DNA from: Streptomyces sp. ISL-12
GTDB lineage: Bacteria > Actinomycetota > Actinomycetes > Streptomycetales > Streptomycetaceae
DNA: 44,650 nucleotides
Assembly: GCF_018614415.1 (NCBI RefSeq)
Contig: NZ_JAGGOO010000092.1
Span: 1-44,650, forward strand
Direction of reading: 5' to 3'
Of the stretch, positions 27,908 to 35,176 are shown in pieces (the stretch's first letter is position 1; each line of letters starts with the position of its first letter). The translations under genes and the position numbers were made by a program. The notes beneath the pieces are model-generated. The model saw nothing but the letters and a program-made list of their open reading frames with translations, did no database searches and was not told the DNA's origin.

Positions 27908-28558
27908 ATGCCCGAGCTGGTCTTCTTCTCCGGAACGATGGACTGCGGGAAGTCGACCCTGGCACTGCAGTTCGCGCACAACCGGTCGGCGCGGGGGCTG
28001 CAGGGGCTGATCTTCACCAGGGACGACCGCGCGGGGGAGGGGAAGCTCTCCTCACGGCTCGGTCTGGTGACCGACGCGGTGGAGGCGGTACCGGGGCTGG
28101 ACCTCTACGCCTATGCCGTCGACCAGGTGTCGCGGGGCGGCAAGGTCGACTACGTGATCGTGGACGAGGCGCAGTTCCTGGAGCCGACGCAGATCGATCA
28201 ACTGGCCAGGGTCGTGGACGACCTGTCCCTGGACGTCTTCGCCTTCGGTATCACCACCGACTTCCGTACGAAGCTCTTCCCCGGCTCCCGGCGGCTGATC
28301 GAACTGGCGGACCGGGTCGAGACCCTCCAGGTGGAGGCGATGTGCTGGTGCGGGGCGCGTGCCACGCACAATGCCCGCACGGTGGGCGGCGAGATGGTGG
28401 TGGAAGGCGAGCAGGTCGTCGTCGGTGACGTGAGCGATTCCGCCGCGGAGGTCGGCTACGAGGTGTTGTGCCGGCGTCACCACCGTCGCCGTATGACGAG
28501 CCGCTCCGCCCACGCCGGTGTGCTCTCGCCGGACGTCCTGCCGGTGGCCTCCGACTGA
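27908..28558 (+). CDS. tdk: thymidine kinase (type II)
   Basis: A 216-aa enzyme phosphorylating deoxythymidine with ATP in the salvage pathway. P-loop FFSGTMDCGKST, general base in IVDEAQFLEP and lasso/nucleoside region FAFGITTDFRTKLF. Structural zinc ligands are MCWCGARATHNAR and VLCRRHH (Cys-x-Cys plus a later Cys and His), although the usual final Cys-x2-His pattern is slightly shortened. ATG at 27908 lies in a good context after the phosphodiesterase. It is the last housekeeping gene before the accessory cluster. Confidence 0.93.
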   Translation: MPELVFFSGTMDCGKSTLALQFAHNRSARGLQGLIFTRDDRAGEGKLSSRLGLVTDAVEAVPGLDLYAYAVDQVSRGGKVDYVIVDEAQFLEPTQIDQLARVVDDLSLDVFAFGITTDFRTKLFPGSRRLIELADRVETLQVEAMCWCGARATHNARTVGGEMVVEGEQVVVGDVSDSAAEVGYEVLCRRHHRRRMTSRSAHAGVLSPDVLPVASD

Positions 28559-28672
28559 GCGCTGCCGGCCGGAGGGGCCGAGGCCCACTGCCCGGAAAGC
28601 CGAGCGCGGGGCGGACGGCGGCGGCCGGCCCCGTCGGCGGCCACCGCTGCTGCGCTCGGACGGGGCGGTCTC

Positions 28673-29110
28673 TCACCGGCCCCGCGCGGCCGCCGGTGCG
28701 GCGCAGGACGTCGTACCCTGCGCGGCCCGGCGGATGATGGCGTGGCAGGTGGCCCGGTCCCGGTGGAGGGCCTGAGGGTCGCCGCCGGGCGGGAACCGGC
28801 GCACCAGGGCGGCGTCGAGCGAGGGCCACACGCCCTCGGCGGTCCACTGGGTGAACCGCCGGTGGACCGTCTGCCACGACACCTGGAACACCGGCGGCAC
28901 CTGGCGCCAGGCGCAGCCGGTCACGGCGGCGTACACGATGGCGGCGAGGACGCGCCGGTCGGAGACCCGGGACTGGCCGCCGCCCTGACGTCGTCGGGGC
29001 GGCGGCGGGATGACGTCCTGGGCGGCCGCCCACAGGCCGGCGGTGATCAGGTGCTCGGTGATGCTGAAGCGGGATATGTCAGGGGCGGGAGGGAGCGTGC
29101 CTGTTTCCAC
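28673..29110 (-). CDS. transposase-derived ORF, N-terminal DUF4096 region of an IS5-type transposase
   Basis: A 145-aa ORF; GTG at 29110, only 15 bases after the luciferase-like gene stop on the same strand. Residues 45-110 (SDRRVLAAIVYAAVTGCAWR, QVSWQTVHRRFTQW, GVWPSLDAAL) match the DNA-binding N-terminal domain of IS402/IS5-like transposases. The DDE catalytic part is missing and the C-terminal 35 residues do not look like a transposase. No terminal inverted repeats are visible. It is either a decayed IS remnant marking the cluster edge or a co-transcribed domesticated DNA-binding protein. Confidence 0.6.
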   Translation of the reverse strand: METGTLPPAPDISRFSITEHLITAGLWAAAQDVIPPPPRRRQGGGQSRVSDRRVLAAIVYAAVTGCAWRQVPPVFQVSWQTVHRRFTQWTAEGVWPSLDAALVRRFPPGGDPQALHRDRATCHAIIRRAAQGTTSCAAPAAARGR

Positions 29111-29125
29111 TTCTGTCCAGCTCTT

Positions 29126-30043
29126 TCACTCGACTGTCGGTGCGATCACGTGCTCCGCGAGGGTGTGAAGGGTGCGCCAGTCCCGCTGGGCGGTCTGACG
29201 CAGCCGCTGGTCGCCCGGGTCGGTGTCCAGGATGACGTACCGCGCGCCGAGTTCGGCCAGCGCCGCCACGTCGGAGCGGATCTGGGCGAGCGTGCCGTGG
29301 CCGGTGGGCCGCCGCCACTCGTCCAGGGGGTCCGCGGTGACGGAGACCTGGATGCGCGGGCACAGCTCCGGTACGGGCCGGCCCTCCTCCTCGGCCAGGC
29401 GCCGCAGCACCGGCACGGCCTGCCGGAGCCAGTGCGCCTGCGGCCACAGCGGGTGCCAGGCGTCGCCGTACCGTGCGCAGCGGCGCAGCGCGGCCAGACT
29501 GTTGCCGCCGACCCAGACGGGCGGGTGGGGCCGGCGGCGCGGGCGCGGCGCGGTGTGGACGCTGTCGAAGGCGACCGTCTCGCCCTTGAACGAGGCACGG
29601 TCCTGGGTCCACAGCTCCCGCACGGCCGCCAGGTACTCGTCGGTGAGCCGGCCGCGCCGGTGGAACGGGACGTTCAGCGCCTGGTAGCCCAGCCGCGCCC
29701 AGCCCACGCCGACACCGAGGACGAACCGGCCACCGGAGAGCTGGTCCAGCGTGGCCGCCATGCGGGCGAGCTGGACCGGATGCCGGTGCGGCATGATCAC
29801 GACGCCCGTGCCCAGTTCGATGCGCCGGGTCTGTCCCGCCAGCCAGGCCAGCGAGGTGAACGCCTCGTAGAAGGGTTCCGGCGACCGGGCCGCCGCGTCC
29901 GGGGTCAGGGCCAGATGATCGGAGACCAGCAGCAGGTCGTAGCCCGCGTCCTCCGCAGTGCGGGCCCATCCCAGCAGGGTGTCCGGGTCCATGCCGGGGC
30001 CGAAGTTGGGGAGGTTGATGCCGAACTTCACGGTGTGTGTCAC
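29126..30043 (-). CDS. luciferase-like (F420/FMN-dependent) oxidoreductase
   Basis: A 305-aa TIM-barrel enzyme of the bacterial luciferase superfamily, closest in feel to the actinobacterial F420-dependent Rv2161c-type group. GTG at 30043 overlaps the upstream stop (GTGA). Family marks are FGINLPNFGPGM at the N-terminus, LLVSDHLAL, GTGVVIMPHRHPVQLARM, LSGGRFVLGVGVGW and PPVWVGGNS. It would use reduced F420 or FMN for hydride transfer or oxygenation. Coupled to the quinone-oxidoreductase-like gene, so probably in the same pathway; a redox tailoring step is plausible but unproven. Confidence 0.85.
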   Translation of the reverse strand: MTHTVKFGINLPNFGPGMDPDTLLGWARTAEDAGYDLLLVSDHLALTPDAAARSPEPFYEAFTSLAWLAGQTRRIELGTGVVIMPHRHPVQLARMAATLDQLSGGRFVLGVGVGWARLGYQALNVPFHRRGRLTDEYLAAVRELWTQDRASFKGETVAFDSVHTAPRPRRRPHPPVWVGGNSLAALRRCARYGDAWHPLWPQAHWLRQAVPVLRRLAEEEGRPVPELCPRIQVSVTADPLDEWRRPTGHGTLAQIRSDVAALAELGARYVILDTDPGDQRLRQTAQRDWRTLHTLAEHVIAPTVE

Positions 30044-30942
30044 GGGACCAGGAGCACCTTGCCCCGCACGCCGCCCGCCTCGAAGCGGGCGACCGCCTCG
30101 GCGGCGGAAGCGAACGGGTAGACGCCGCCCACCCGTACGGTCAGCACCTTGTCGTCCACCAGGGCGGCGAGCCGCTCCAGCCGCGCCCCGTCCTGGTCGA
30201 CGAAGGAGACCACCGGCTCGATGCCGCGTTCCGCCGCGGGCACCGCGGTCGGTACGACGGTGACGGCCCGGCCCCCGTCCCGGACGCCCCGCACGGCACC
30301 GGCCAGACCGGCGGTCTCGAACAGCGCGTCGTAGCGCGGTTCCTCGGGCACGCTCGTCAGCACCTCGTCGGCGCCCAGCTCCCGGGCGAGGTCGTGATCG
30401 GCGGGGCGCACCACGGCGGCCGTCCGCCAGCCGCGGTCCCGGGCGGCCTGGAGCGCGAAGCCGCCCAGTGCCCCGACGCCACCGGTGACCAGCAGCCACG
30501 CGCCGGCGGGCAGGTCCAGTCGGTCGAGCGCCTGGAAGGTGCTCAGCGCGCCCAGCGGCAGCGCCGCGGCGTCGGCCAGGGGCACACTGCTCGGCGCCGG
30601 GGCCAGCAGGTCCTCGCCCAGCGTCACCCGCTCGGCCCAGGTACCCAGACCCGTGGCGGCCTGTGCCGACATGCCGATCACCGGGTCACCGACGCGGAAC
30701 CGCGTCACCCCGGCCCCGACGGCGTCCACCGTGCCGGACAGGTCCCAGCCCAGCGTCATCGGGAGCGGGACGGTCAGCTCGTCCCCCTTCGACCCCGACC
30801 GCACCTGGCAGTCCACCGGGTTGACCGCCGCGGCCCGCACGGTGACCCGCACCTGACCGGCCCCCGGTGCGGGGGCGTCCGGGACCTCGGCCACCTGGAG
30901 GACCTCCGGCCCGCCGAAGCGTTCCATCACCACTGCGCGCAT
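30040..30942 (-). CDS. zinc-free MDR oxidoreductase (quinone oxidoreductase/enoyl reductase-like)
   Basis: A 300-aa medium-chain reductase. ATG at 30942 (MRAVVMERFGG) has GAGGGA upstream and removes a spurious His/Glu-rich N-terminal extension made by the repeat region. The NADPH fold is shown by LLVTGGVGALGGFALQAA; catalytic and structural zinc ligands are absent. It resembles QorA-type and crotonyl-reductase-like enzymes acting on enones or enoyl thioesters. Coupled to the next gene by GTGA. In this cluster it could reduce an enone intermediate, or act as self-protection against reactive enones; both are inference. Confidence 0.85.
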   Translation of the reverse strand: MRAVVMERFGGPEVLQVAEVPDAPAPGAGQVRVTVRAAAVNPVDCQVRSGSKGDELTVPLPMTLGWDLSGTVDAVGAGVTRFRVGDPVIGMSAQAATGLGTWAERVTLGEDLLAPAPSSVPLADAAALPLGALSTFQALDRLDLPAGAWLLVTGGVGALGGFALQAARDRGWRTAAVVRPADHDLARELGADEVLTSVPEEPRYDALFETAGLAGAVRGVRDGGRAVTVVPTAVPAAERGIEPVVSFVDQDGARLERLAALVDDKVLTVRVGGVYPFASAAEAVARFEAGGVRGKVLLVP

Positions 30943-30977
30943 CGTGCTTTTCCCTCGTTCTCTGTCGTTCCGCATCG

Positions 30978-31133
30978 CTGTGAGCCGTGCTTGTGCTCGT
31001 GCTGTGCCGTGCTCGTGCTCATGCCGTGTTTGTGTGCCGTGCCGTGCCGTGCTCGTGCTCATGCCGTGCTTGTGTGCCGTGCCGTGCCGTGCCGTGCCGT
31101 GCCGTGTCGTACGTGCGGTGCCGTCCGGTGTCC
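30978..31133. repeat. GTGCC-rich tandem repeat with a 40-bp unit
   Basis: Two adjacent 40-bp copies (31011-31050 and 31051-31090) differ at one base. They are embedded in runs of GCCGT and GCTCGT pentamers and hexamers from about 30985 to 31115. The repeat fills the 213-base gap between the MFS gene and the oxidoreductase gene. Likely replication-slippage DNA; no hairpin terminator is seen. Confidence 0.88.
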
Positions 31134-31155
31134 GCCGTGCCGCGCCGCCGGGGCG

Positions 31156-32364
31156 TCAGGAGGCGGCGCCGGCCTGCTCGGCCGGCACGGCGTCGCCGGT
31201 CGCGGCCCGCTCGCCGCGGCGGTCGGAGCGCATCGCGTACAGCGCGACCGGCAGCGCGAGCAGGGACACCAGCGCCGCGATCCAGGACACCCCGTCCATG
31301 CCCAGCGTGGAGTCGATGACCACGCCGCCCAGCCAGGAGCCCAGCGCGTTGGCGATCTGGAAGGCCGAGATGTTCACCGACAGGGCCAGGGTCGGCGCTC
31401 CGCTGGCGGCGCCCAGCAGCCGGGCCTGGAGCGCGGGGGTGATCGCGAAGGCGGCGGCCCCGAAGACGAAGACCGTCACCGGGACGACGGCCTTGCTCTC
31501 CAGCGTCAGTCCCAGCAGTACCAGGGAGACCGGCAGCGCGATCAGCATCCCGCACAGCGAGGGCATCAGCGACCGGTCGGCCAGCCGCCCGCCCAGCAGG
31601 TTGCCGGCCAGCGATCCGACTCCGTAGACCAGCAGCAGGGCGGTGACGACACCGGTCGAGAACCCGGTCGCGTCGGTGAGCATGGTGGCCAGGTAGGTGT
31701 ACGCGGTGAAGGCACCCGTCTGGCCCAGTACGGTCATCACGATGGCCAGCGCCACCTGCGGGCGGCCGAGCGCCGCCACCTCGTCCCGCAGGTTCGAGGC
31801 GGGGGCCCCGCCGCCCGTGTGGGTCGCCGGGACCAGGGCGACGATCAGCAGGATGCCGATGACGGCGACGGCCGAGACCGCCCAGAAGGTCGAGCGCCAG
31901 CCGTAGTGCTCGCCCAGCAGGGTGCCGAGCGGCACACCGAGGACGGTCGCCAGGTTGAGGCCGGCCGCGACCTGGGCCACGGCCCGGCCCTGCTTTTCGG
32001 CGGGTACCGAGCCGACGGCGACGACCACGGCGACCGCGAACAGGGTCGCGTGGGCCAGGGCGGAGACCACCCGGGCGACCATCAGCACGCCGTACCCCGG
32101 AGCGACGGCGGCCAGCAGGTTTCCGGCGGTGAAGACCGCCATCAGGGCGATCATGAGCCGCTTCCGGTCGAACCGGGTGGTCAGCGCGGTGAGCAGCGGG
32201 CCGCCGAAGACGACACCGAGCGCGTAGGCGGTGACCAGCAGACCCGCGCTGGACACGGTGACGCTCAGGTCGGACCCCACCTGGGGCAGCAGCCCGGCGA
32301 TGACGTATTCGGCGGTACCCACCCCGAACACACAGACGAGCAGGGCGAAGAGCGGTAATGGCAT
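31156..32364 (-). CDS. MFS drug/metabolite exporter (DHA1 type)
   Basis: A 402-aa permease with 12 predicted helices. Motif A between TM2 and TM3 reads GGPLLTALTTRFDRKRLM, and a Tyr-rich TM1 (FGVGTAEYVIAGLLPQVGSD) is typical of AraJ/NepI/Cml-like exporters. The C-terminus is cytoplasmic and charged. It starts at an ATG with GGGGAAG upstream and has its own promoter covered by a palindrome (32404-32435). It most likely exports the cluster product and confers self-resistance, controlled by the MarR regulator at 43679. Confidence 0.9.
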   Translation of the reverse strand: MPLPLFALLVCVFGVGTAEYVIAGLLPQVGSDLSVTVSSAGLLVTAYALGVVFGGPLLTALTTRFDRKRLMIALMAVFTAGNLLAAVAPGYGVLMVARVVSALAHATLFAVAVVVAVGSVPAEKQGRAVAQVAAGLNLATVLGVPLGTLLGEHYGWRSTFWAVSAVAVIGILLIVALVPATHTGGGAPASNLRDEVAALGRPQVALAIVMTVLGQTGAFTAYTYLATMLTDATGFSTGVVTALLLVYGVGSLAGNLLGGRLADRSLMPSLCGMLIALPVSLVLLGLTLESKAVVPVTVFVFGAAAFAITPALQARLLGAASGAPTLALSVNISAFQIANALGSWLGGVVIDSTLGMDGVSWIAALVSLLALPVALYAMRSDRRGERAATGDAVPAEQAGAAS

Positions 32365-32403
32365 GGCTTCCCCAGAGACGGAGCTGAACTATTTTCTTCG
32401 ACA

Positions 32404-32435
32404 TGCATTAAACTGACATGCATTCACTGAGTCAA
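32404..32435 (-). promoter_or_regulatory. MFS promoter overlapped by a TGCAT-N9-ATGCA operator
   Basis: On the minus strand, TTGACT (32430-32435) and TTTAAT (32407-32412) are separated by 17 bases, an unusually good consensus promoter for this organism. A 19-bp inverted repeat TGCAT-N9-ATGCA (32404-32422) covers the -10 and the spacer, where repressors bind. The same DNA can be read as two direct GACATGCATT copies at 32400 and 32415. Confidence 0.65.
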
Positions 32436-32464
32436 CAAGGACCAACGGAGCGCAGCCGGACCGG

Positions 32465-33394
32465 TCAGCGGCCCTCGAACCGGGCCCGGCCCGGTCCCTC
32501 GGCCGCGAACGTGCGCATTCCGGTCAGCCGGTCCCGGGTGGCGAACAGCGCCGCGAACGCCTCGCGTTCCACCGCCAGGCCCTCGTGGAGACTGCCGGTC
32601 GCCCCGGTGTCCACCGCCCGCTTGGCGGCGGCGAGCGCGACGGCGGGCCCCTCCACGTACGAACGGGCCCTGCGCAGCGCCGCCGGGAAGACCTGGTCCG
32701 CCGCCACGACCTCGTCCACCAGGCCCGCGTCCCGCGCGGCGGCGGCGTCCAGGGCACGCCCCGAGTAGATGAGGTCCTTGGCCCTCGCGATCCCCACCAG
32801 CCGGGTCAGACGCTGCGTGCCGCCGGCCCCGGGGATCACGCCCAGCAGGATCTCGGGCAGGCCGATCCGGGTGTCCTCGGCGCAGACCCGGAAGTCCGCG
32901 GCGAGTGCCAGCTCGCAACCGCCGCCCAGCGCGGCCCCGTTGACCGCCGCGACCACCGGTTTCGGGATCTCGGCGACCGCCGTGAAGGCCGCCTGGAGGG
33001 CCGCCGAGTGCTCGGCCATCTCGGCGTGGGTCATCGCGGCCATCTCCTTGATGTCCGCCCCGGCCGAGAAGATCCGCGGCCCGCCGTGGAGCACCACGGC
33101 GCGTACGTCCCGCCGGGTGGCCGCCTCGGCCGCCGCCCGGTGCAGATCCCGTTGGGCGGCCCGGTCGAGGGCGTTCACCGGCCCCCGGTCCAGCCGCAGG
33201 ACGCCGACACCGTCGGCCACCTCCAGCCGGACCGCCGCCGTCCGCGCCGCGGCCTCCTTCGCGGGTGCGCCGGTGGTTCCGGCTGTCCGTGCCTCCTTCG
33301 CGGGTGCCCCGGTGGTTCCGGCTGTCCGTGCCTCCTCCGCGGGCGCGCCCGCGGTCCCCGCCGCCCCCGCCGTTCCCGCCAGTTCCGTCCTCAC
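32465..33394 (-). CDS. enoyl-CoA hydratase (crotonase family) with repeat-rich N-terminus
   Basis: A 309-aa protein; GTG at 33394 overlaps the SDR stop (GTGA). The first 50 residues are Ala/Thr/Gly repeats (ARTAGTTGAPAKE) that crotonases normally lack. The enzyme part then begins (AAVRLEVADGVGVLRLD). The oxyanion-hole motif is FSAGADIKEM, and both catalytic glutamates of classical hydratases are present: GGGCELALAAD and GLPEILLGVIPGAGGTQ. It should hydrate or dehydrate short 3-hydroxyacyl-CoA, for example 3-hydroxybutyryl-CoA to crotonyl-CoA. Last gene of the main minus-strand operon. Confidence 0.88.
   Translation of the reverse strand: MRTELAGTAGAAGTAGAPAEEARTAGTTGAPAKEARTAGTTGAPAKEAAARTAAVRLEVADGVGVLRLDRGPVNALDRAAQRDLHRAAAEAATRRDVRAVVLHGGPRIFSAGADIKEMAAMTHAEMAEHSAALQAAFTAVAEIPKPVVAAVNGAALGGGCELALAADFRVCAEDTRIGLPEILLGVIPGAGGTQRLTRLVGIARAKDLIYSGRALDAAAARDAGLVDEVVAADQVFPAALRRARSYVEGPAVALAAAKRAVDTGATGSLHEGLAVEREAFAALFATRDRLTGMRTFAAEGPGRARFEGR
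33252..33329 (-). repeat. 39-bp coding tandem repeat in the enoyl-CoA hydratase gene
   Basis: Two copies (33252-33290, 33291-33329), nearly identical, plus a degenerate third (33330 onward) encode 13-residue ARTAGTTGAPAKE units. The period preserves the frame. Confidence 0.88.
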
Positions 33395-34128
33395 GCCCAC
33401 AACAGACCTCCGTTGACGTCGAGCGTTCCTCCGTTGACGTAACTCGCGTCGGCGGAGGCCAGGTAGACGGCGGCCCGCGCCGCCTCCCGGGCCTCGCCGG
33501 GGCGGCCCAGCGCGAAGCGCTTGCGGTACGCCTCCCAGACCCGGTCGTTGTCGGTCAGCGTCCGCCCCATGCCCGCGTCGAGGATGCCCGGGGCGAGGGC
33601 GTTGACCCGGATGCCGTACCGCCCCAGCTCGATCGCGGTGACCTTGGTGAACATCTCCACGGCGGCCTTCGTCGCGCAGTACCCGGCGGCACCGACGGCG
33701 ACCCGGGTGGCCATGCTGGAGGACACGTTGATGATGGCGCCGCCCCGCTCCCGCAGCAGCGGCACGGCCGCGCGGGTGCTCAGGAACACCCCGGTCAGGT
33801 TGGTGCTCACCATGGCCTCCCAGTCGGCCACCGCCAGCCGCTCCACCTTGCCGTCCCGGCTGATCCCGGCGTTGGCGACGACGACGTCGAGCCGGCCGTA
33901 GCCCTCGTCGGCGGACCGCATCAGCGCGGTCACCGAGTCCAGGTCGGTCACATCGGTCCGCTCGTACCGGACGCGGTCCGGGTACTCCTCCTGGAGTGCC
34001 TTGACGTCCCCCGCCGTCCGGGAACCGCACACCACCGACGCCCCCTCGGCGAGGAACTCCCGGGCGATGGCGAGCCCGAGCCCGCTGGTGCCGCCGGTGA
34101 TCACTGCCACTCGGTCTTCCAACCGCAT
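33391..34128 (-). CDS. SDR oxidoreductase, FabG/acetoacetyl-CoA reductase-like
   Basis: A 245-aa classical short-chain dehydrogenase. ATG at 34128 is chosen because GAGGGGG lies 6 bases upstream; longer in-frame starts lie inside the KAS III gene. Cofactor motif AVITGGTSGLGLAI, NNAG-type motif VVANAGISRD, catalytic Ser in NVSSSMA and Tyr-x3-Lys in AAGYCATKAA. Similarity to FabG/PhaB and its position between a KAS III and a crotonase suggest 3-ketobutyryl-thioester reduction. It could instead act on the cyclitol ring. Confidence 0.85.
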   Translation of the reverse strand: MRLEDRVAVITGGTSGLGLAIAREFLAEGASVVCGSRTAGDVKALQEEYPDRVRYERTDVTDLDSVTALMRSADEGYGRLDVVVANAGISRDGKVERLAVADWEAMVSTNLTGVFLSTRAAVPLLRERGGAIINVSSSMATRVAVGAAGYCATKAAVEMFTKVTAIELGRYGIRVNALAPGILDAGMGRTLTDNDRVWEAYRKRFALGRPGEAREAARAAVYLASADASYVNGGTLDVNGGLLWA

Positions 34129-34139
34129 GAGAACCCCCT

Positions 34140-35126
34140 CTAGTACCAGGTCATGACGGCCGCTCCGGCCGACATTCCGCCCCCCACGCCGGCCAGCAGG
34201 ACGCGCTCGCCGCGCCGCAGCGGCTGCCGCAGATGAGCGTCGTGCAGGGTCACCGGAATGGACGCGGCGCCCGTGTTGCCGTACCGGGGAGCGGTCAGCG
34301 GGACGCGGGCGGGGTCGAGGCCCAGATCGCGTGAGCACTGTTCCAGCAGGCGGGTGTTGGCCTGGTGGAAGACGACCCGGTCGATGTCGTCCAGCGTCAG
34401 GCCCGACTCGTCGAGCACCTCGCCGACGAGCTTGGGCAAGGTGGTCAGGACGTAGTCCCGCACCGCGCGGCCGTCCATGCGGAACAGGTGCTCACCGGCC
34501 GCGTACGCCTCCTGGTCCAGCGCCTTGGCGGTGCCCCCGGCCGGAACCTCGACGAGCCCGCGCAGATCGCCGTCGGTCACCAGACGGCTGGCGTGCAGCC
34601 CGAAGCCGTCGGGCACCGGGCCGACCAGCGCGGCCCCCGCGCCGTCCCCGAACAGACTGACCGTGCGACGGTCCGAGCGGTTCGTGATCCGGGAGTACAT
34701 GTCGGCCCCCACCACCAGCGCGGACCCGTCCGGGGTCCGGTGGCGCAGCAGCCCGTCCGCGATCGCCAGGGCGAACAGGAAGCCGCAGCAGACGGCGTTG
34801 ACATCGAAGGACGCCGGACTGCCGGGCAGCCGCAGTTTGTGCTGCAGGGCCGCCGCCGTGGCCGGCTGCGGCCGGTCCCCGGTCGAGGTGGCCACGATCA
34901 CGCTGCCGATCCGGGGCCACCGCGCCCGGTCGGCGCCGAGCAGGTCCAGGGCGGCGGCGACGGCGAGATCGGACGTGTCGGTGCCGGGGGCGGCGTAGCG
35001 GCGGCCGTCGATGCCGGTGCGCTCGTGGATCCACTCCGGTGTGGTGCCGCTCCAGGCGGCCACGGTCGCGTTGTCGACGATGTCCGGTGGTACGTACGCG
35101 CCCAGCCGTGTGATGCCGATGGCCAC
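34140..35126 (-). CDS. 3-oxoacyl-ACP synthase III family condensing enzyme (Cys-His-Asn)
   Basis: A 328-aa KAS III. GTG at 35126 follows AGGAGG with ideal spacing, removing a false N-terminal extension. The full condensing triad is present: Cys in FDVNAVCCGFL (residue about 113), His in VVFHQANTRL (about 254) and Asn in PRYGNTGAASI (about 284), plus the C-terminal glycine loop AGVGGGMSAG. It can perform decarboxylative condensation. With no acyl carrier protein gene nearby, an NphT7-like reaction (acetyl-CoA plus malonyl-CoA to acetoacetyl-CoA) is the attractive reading. Housekeeping FabH is unlikely given the cluster context. Confidence 0.9.
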   Translation of the reverse strand: MAIGITRLGAYVPPDIVDNATVAAWSGTTPEWIHERTGIDGRRYAAPGTDTSDLAVAAALDLLGADRARWPRIGSVIVATSTGDRPQPATAAALQHKLRLPGSPASFDVNAVCCGFLFALAIADGLLRHRTPDGSALVVGADMYSRITNRSDRRTVSLFGDGAGAALVGPVPDGFGLHASRLVTDGDLRGLVEVPAGGTAKALDQEAYAAGEHLFRMDGRAVRDYVLTTLPKLVGEVLDESGLTLDDIDRVVFHQANTRLLEQCSRDLGLDPARVPLTAPRYGNTGAASIPVTLHDAHLRQPLRRGERVLLAGVGGGMSAGAAVMTWY

Positions 35127-35176
35127 GGGTCTTCCTCCTGAGACGGTCGCTTTCCGGGATCGGTGGGGTGGGTAGG

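Noticed and set aside
30037..32358. A 773-codon plus-strand open frame across the exporter and oxidoreductase genes
   Set aside because: It runs antisense to two clear enzymes and through the GTGCC repeats, giving low-complexity Gln/Gly/Arg sequence; not a gene.
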